NCBI GenBank assembly: GCA_005888335.1
Contig: VAWY01000007.1
Location: 1 to 13,370, forward strand
Direction of reading: 5' to 3'
DNA: 13,370 bases
Source of the DNA: Actinomycetota bacterium
GTDB lineage: Bacteria; Actinomycetota; Thermoleophilia; Solirubrobacterales; Solirubrobacteraceae
Below the pieces are notes generated by a model. That model did no database searches. It had not been told where the DNA came from and worked only from the letters and a program-made list of their open reading frames with translations. The first letter of the stretch is position 1, and each line of letters starts with the position of its first letter. Made by a program: the position numbers and the translations under genes. Positions 12,420 through 13,370 of the stretch are shown piece by piece.

Positions 12420-13370
12420 TCAGCCGCCGGGCCAGGTCCAGTCGCGCACGTCGGGCGCGTCGTCGCCGACCTCGCGCGTGTAGGCGCGGTGGCGCGCCCG
12501 CTCGTCGACCATGCGCTGGCGCAGGTGCGCCGCGCGCGGTCCAAGGCCCGGGACGCGGTCGATGACGTCCATGACGAGGTGGAAGCGGTCCATGTCGTTG
12601 AGCATGACCATGTCGAAGGGCGTCGTGGTCGTGCCCTCCTCCTTGTAGCCGCGCACGTGCAGCGCCGCGTGGTTGCGCCGCCGGTACGTCAGCCGGTGGA
12701 TCAGCGAGGGGTAGCCGTGGTAGGCGAAGATCACCGGGCGGCTGGTCGTGAACAGCGCGTCGAACTCGGCGTCGGGTAGGCCGTGCGGGTGCTCGGTGTC
12801 GGGCTGAAGGCGCATGAGGTCGACGACGTTGACGACGCGAACGTGCAGCTCGGGCAGCTCGTGCCGGAGGATCGCCGTGGCCGACAGCGTCTCGACCGTC
12901 GGGACGTCGCCGGCGCAAGCCAGCACGACGTCGGGCTCGCCGCCGTCCTCGTGGCTCACCCAGTCCCAGATGCCGATGCCGCGCGCGCAGTGCGCGACGG
13001 CCTCGTCGATCGACAGCCAGTCGAGCGAGGGCTGCTTGCCGGCGACGATGACGTTGACGTAGTGGCGGCTGCGCAGGCAGTGGTCGGCGACCGAGAGCAG
13101 GCAGTTGGCGTCGGGCGGCAGGTAGACGCGGACGATCTCGGCCTTCTTGTTGACGACGTGGTCGATGAAGCCGGGGTCCTGGTGGCTGAAGCCGTTGTGG
13201 TCCTGGCGCCAGACGTGGGAGGACAGCAGGTAGTTCAGCGAGGCGATCGGCCGGCGCCACGGGATGCCGCGCGTGACCTTCAGCCACTTGGCGTGCTGGT
13301 TGAACATCGAGTCGACGATGTGGATGAACGCCTCGTAGCAGTTGAACAGCCCGTGGCGGCCGGTCAGCAG
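12420..13370 (-). CDS. xfp: Phosphoketolase (Xfp), C-terminal part (5' end outside window)
   Basis: Thiamine-diphosphate enzyme that splits xylulose-5-phosphate (and often fructose-6-phosphate) with phosphate to acetyl phosphate plus a smaller sugar phosphate. The frame is open to the right edge, so about 316 of the usual 780-800 residues are seen. Diagnostic segments are [110 protein letters not shown] and the C-terminal RDWTWPGG. The TPP-binding N-terminal half lies outside. It is the first gene visible of the xfp-ackA-usp operon; the promoter must be beyond the window. Confidence 0.95.
   Translation of the reverse strand: MLTGRHGLFNCYEAFIHIVDSMFNQHAKWLKVTRGIPWRRPIASLNYLLSSHVWRQDHNGFSHQDPGFIDHVVNKKAEIVRVYLPPDANCLLSVADHCLRSRHYVNVIVAGKQPSLDWLSIDEAVAHCARGIGIWDWVSHEDGGEPDVVLACAGDVPTVETLSATAILRHELPELHVRVVNVVDLMRLQPDTEHPHGLPDAEFDALFTTSRPVIFAYHGYPSLIHRLTYRRRNHAALHVRGYKEEGTTTTPFDMVMLNDMDRFHLVMDVIDRVPGLGPRAAHLRQRMVDERARHRAYTREVGDDAPDVRDWTWPGG

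Noticed and set aside
9989..13287. Large open frames opposite or overlapping the transposase, usp, ackA and xfp genes
   Set aside because: They are GC-rich frame shadows with Arg/Ala/Gly-biased translation.
1..13370. CRISPR array or defence-gene cassette
   Set aside because: No regularly spaced repeats and no Cas, restriction or other defence enzymes are seen. The lone intron reverse transcriptase has group II intron RNA around it, so it is not a retron or DRT system.

Overview
The window is high-GC DNA with actinobacterial-style genes: strong G/C at third codon positions, GTG/TTG starts, apparently leaderless promoters, an FprA-type ferredoxin reductase, a LigD-type NHEJ polymerase remnant and a phosphoketolase/acetate kinase operon. 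A soil actinobacterium, perhaps of the Thermoleophilia/Solirubrobacterales type, is a reasonable guess. No rRNA or other taxonomic marker is present to prove it.

Layout. (1) 1-2209, plus strand: the 3' part of a benzoate-CoA-ligase-like gene, overlapping by ATGA an intact FprA-type ferredoxin-NADP reductase. (2) 2210-5960: a scarred, island-like stretch. It holds a broken coding fragment, two 3' fragments of a tRNA-Ser(CGA) gene that bracket a MazF-type toxin with a ribbon-helix-helix-like antitoxin, a frameshifted LigD polymerase-domain pseudogene joined tail-to-tail to an exonuclease III fragment, and an intact secreted NlpC/P60-type peptidase. A 3' fragment of tRNA-Leu(GAG) on the minus strand follows, with its terminator, a decayed second copy and a 30-bp perfect palindrome. 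(3) 5961-6880: mostly non-coding, with a MITE-like 214-bp unit (32-bp imperfect terminal inverted repeats, 9-bp flanking direct repeat) and one small hypothetical gene. (4) About 6880-8893: a group II intron with its reverse transcriptase/maturase and recognisable domains V and VI. (5) 9071-10233: an insertion sequence with 21-bp perfect terminal inverted repeats and a DDE transposase. (6) 10234-13370, minus strand: an operon of phosphoketolase (partial), acetate kinase and a two-domain universal stress protein. A further ORF, coupled to it by TGATG, is cut by the insertion sequence.

How it fits together. The two ends look like ordinary chromosome: aromatic-acid activation plus an electron-transfer enzyme on the left, and acetyl-phosphate/ATP generation plus stress response on the right. 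The roughly 8 kb between them looks like a repeatedly hit integration hotspot, with tRNA 3' ends left as att-like scars, a toxin-antitoxin pair, decayed DNA-repair genes, an intron and an insertion sequence. I found no clearly new multi-gene system. The most unusual structures are the tRNA-fragment-bracketed toxin-antitoxin pair whose promoter lies inside a tRNA fragment, the MITE-like unit, the ligD/xth junction and the long palindrome beside the tRNA-Leu scars.
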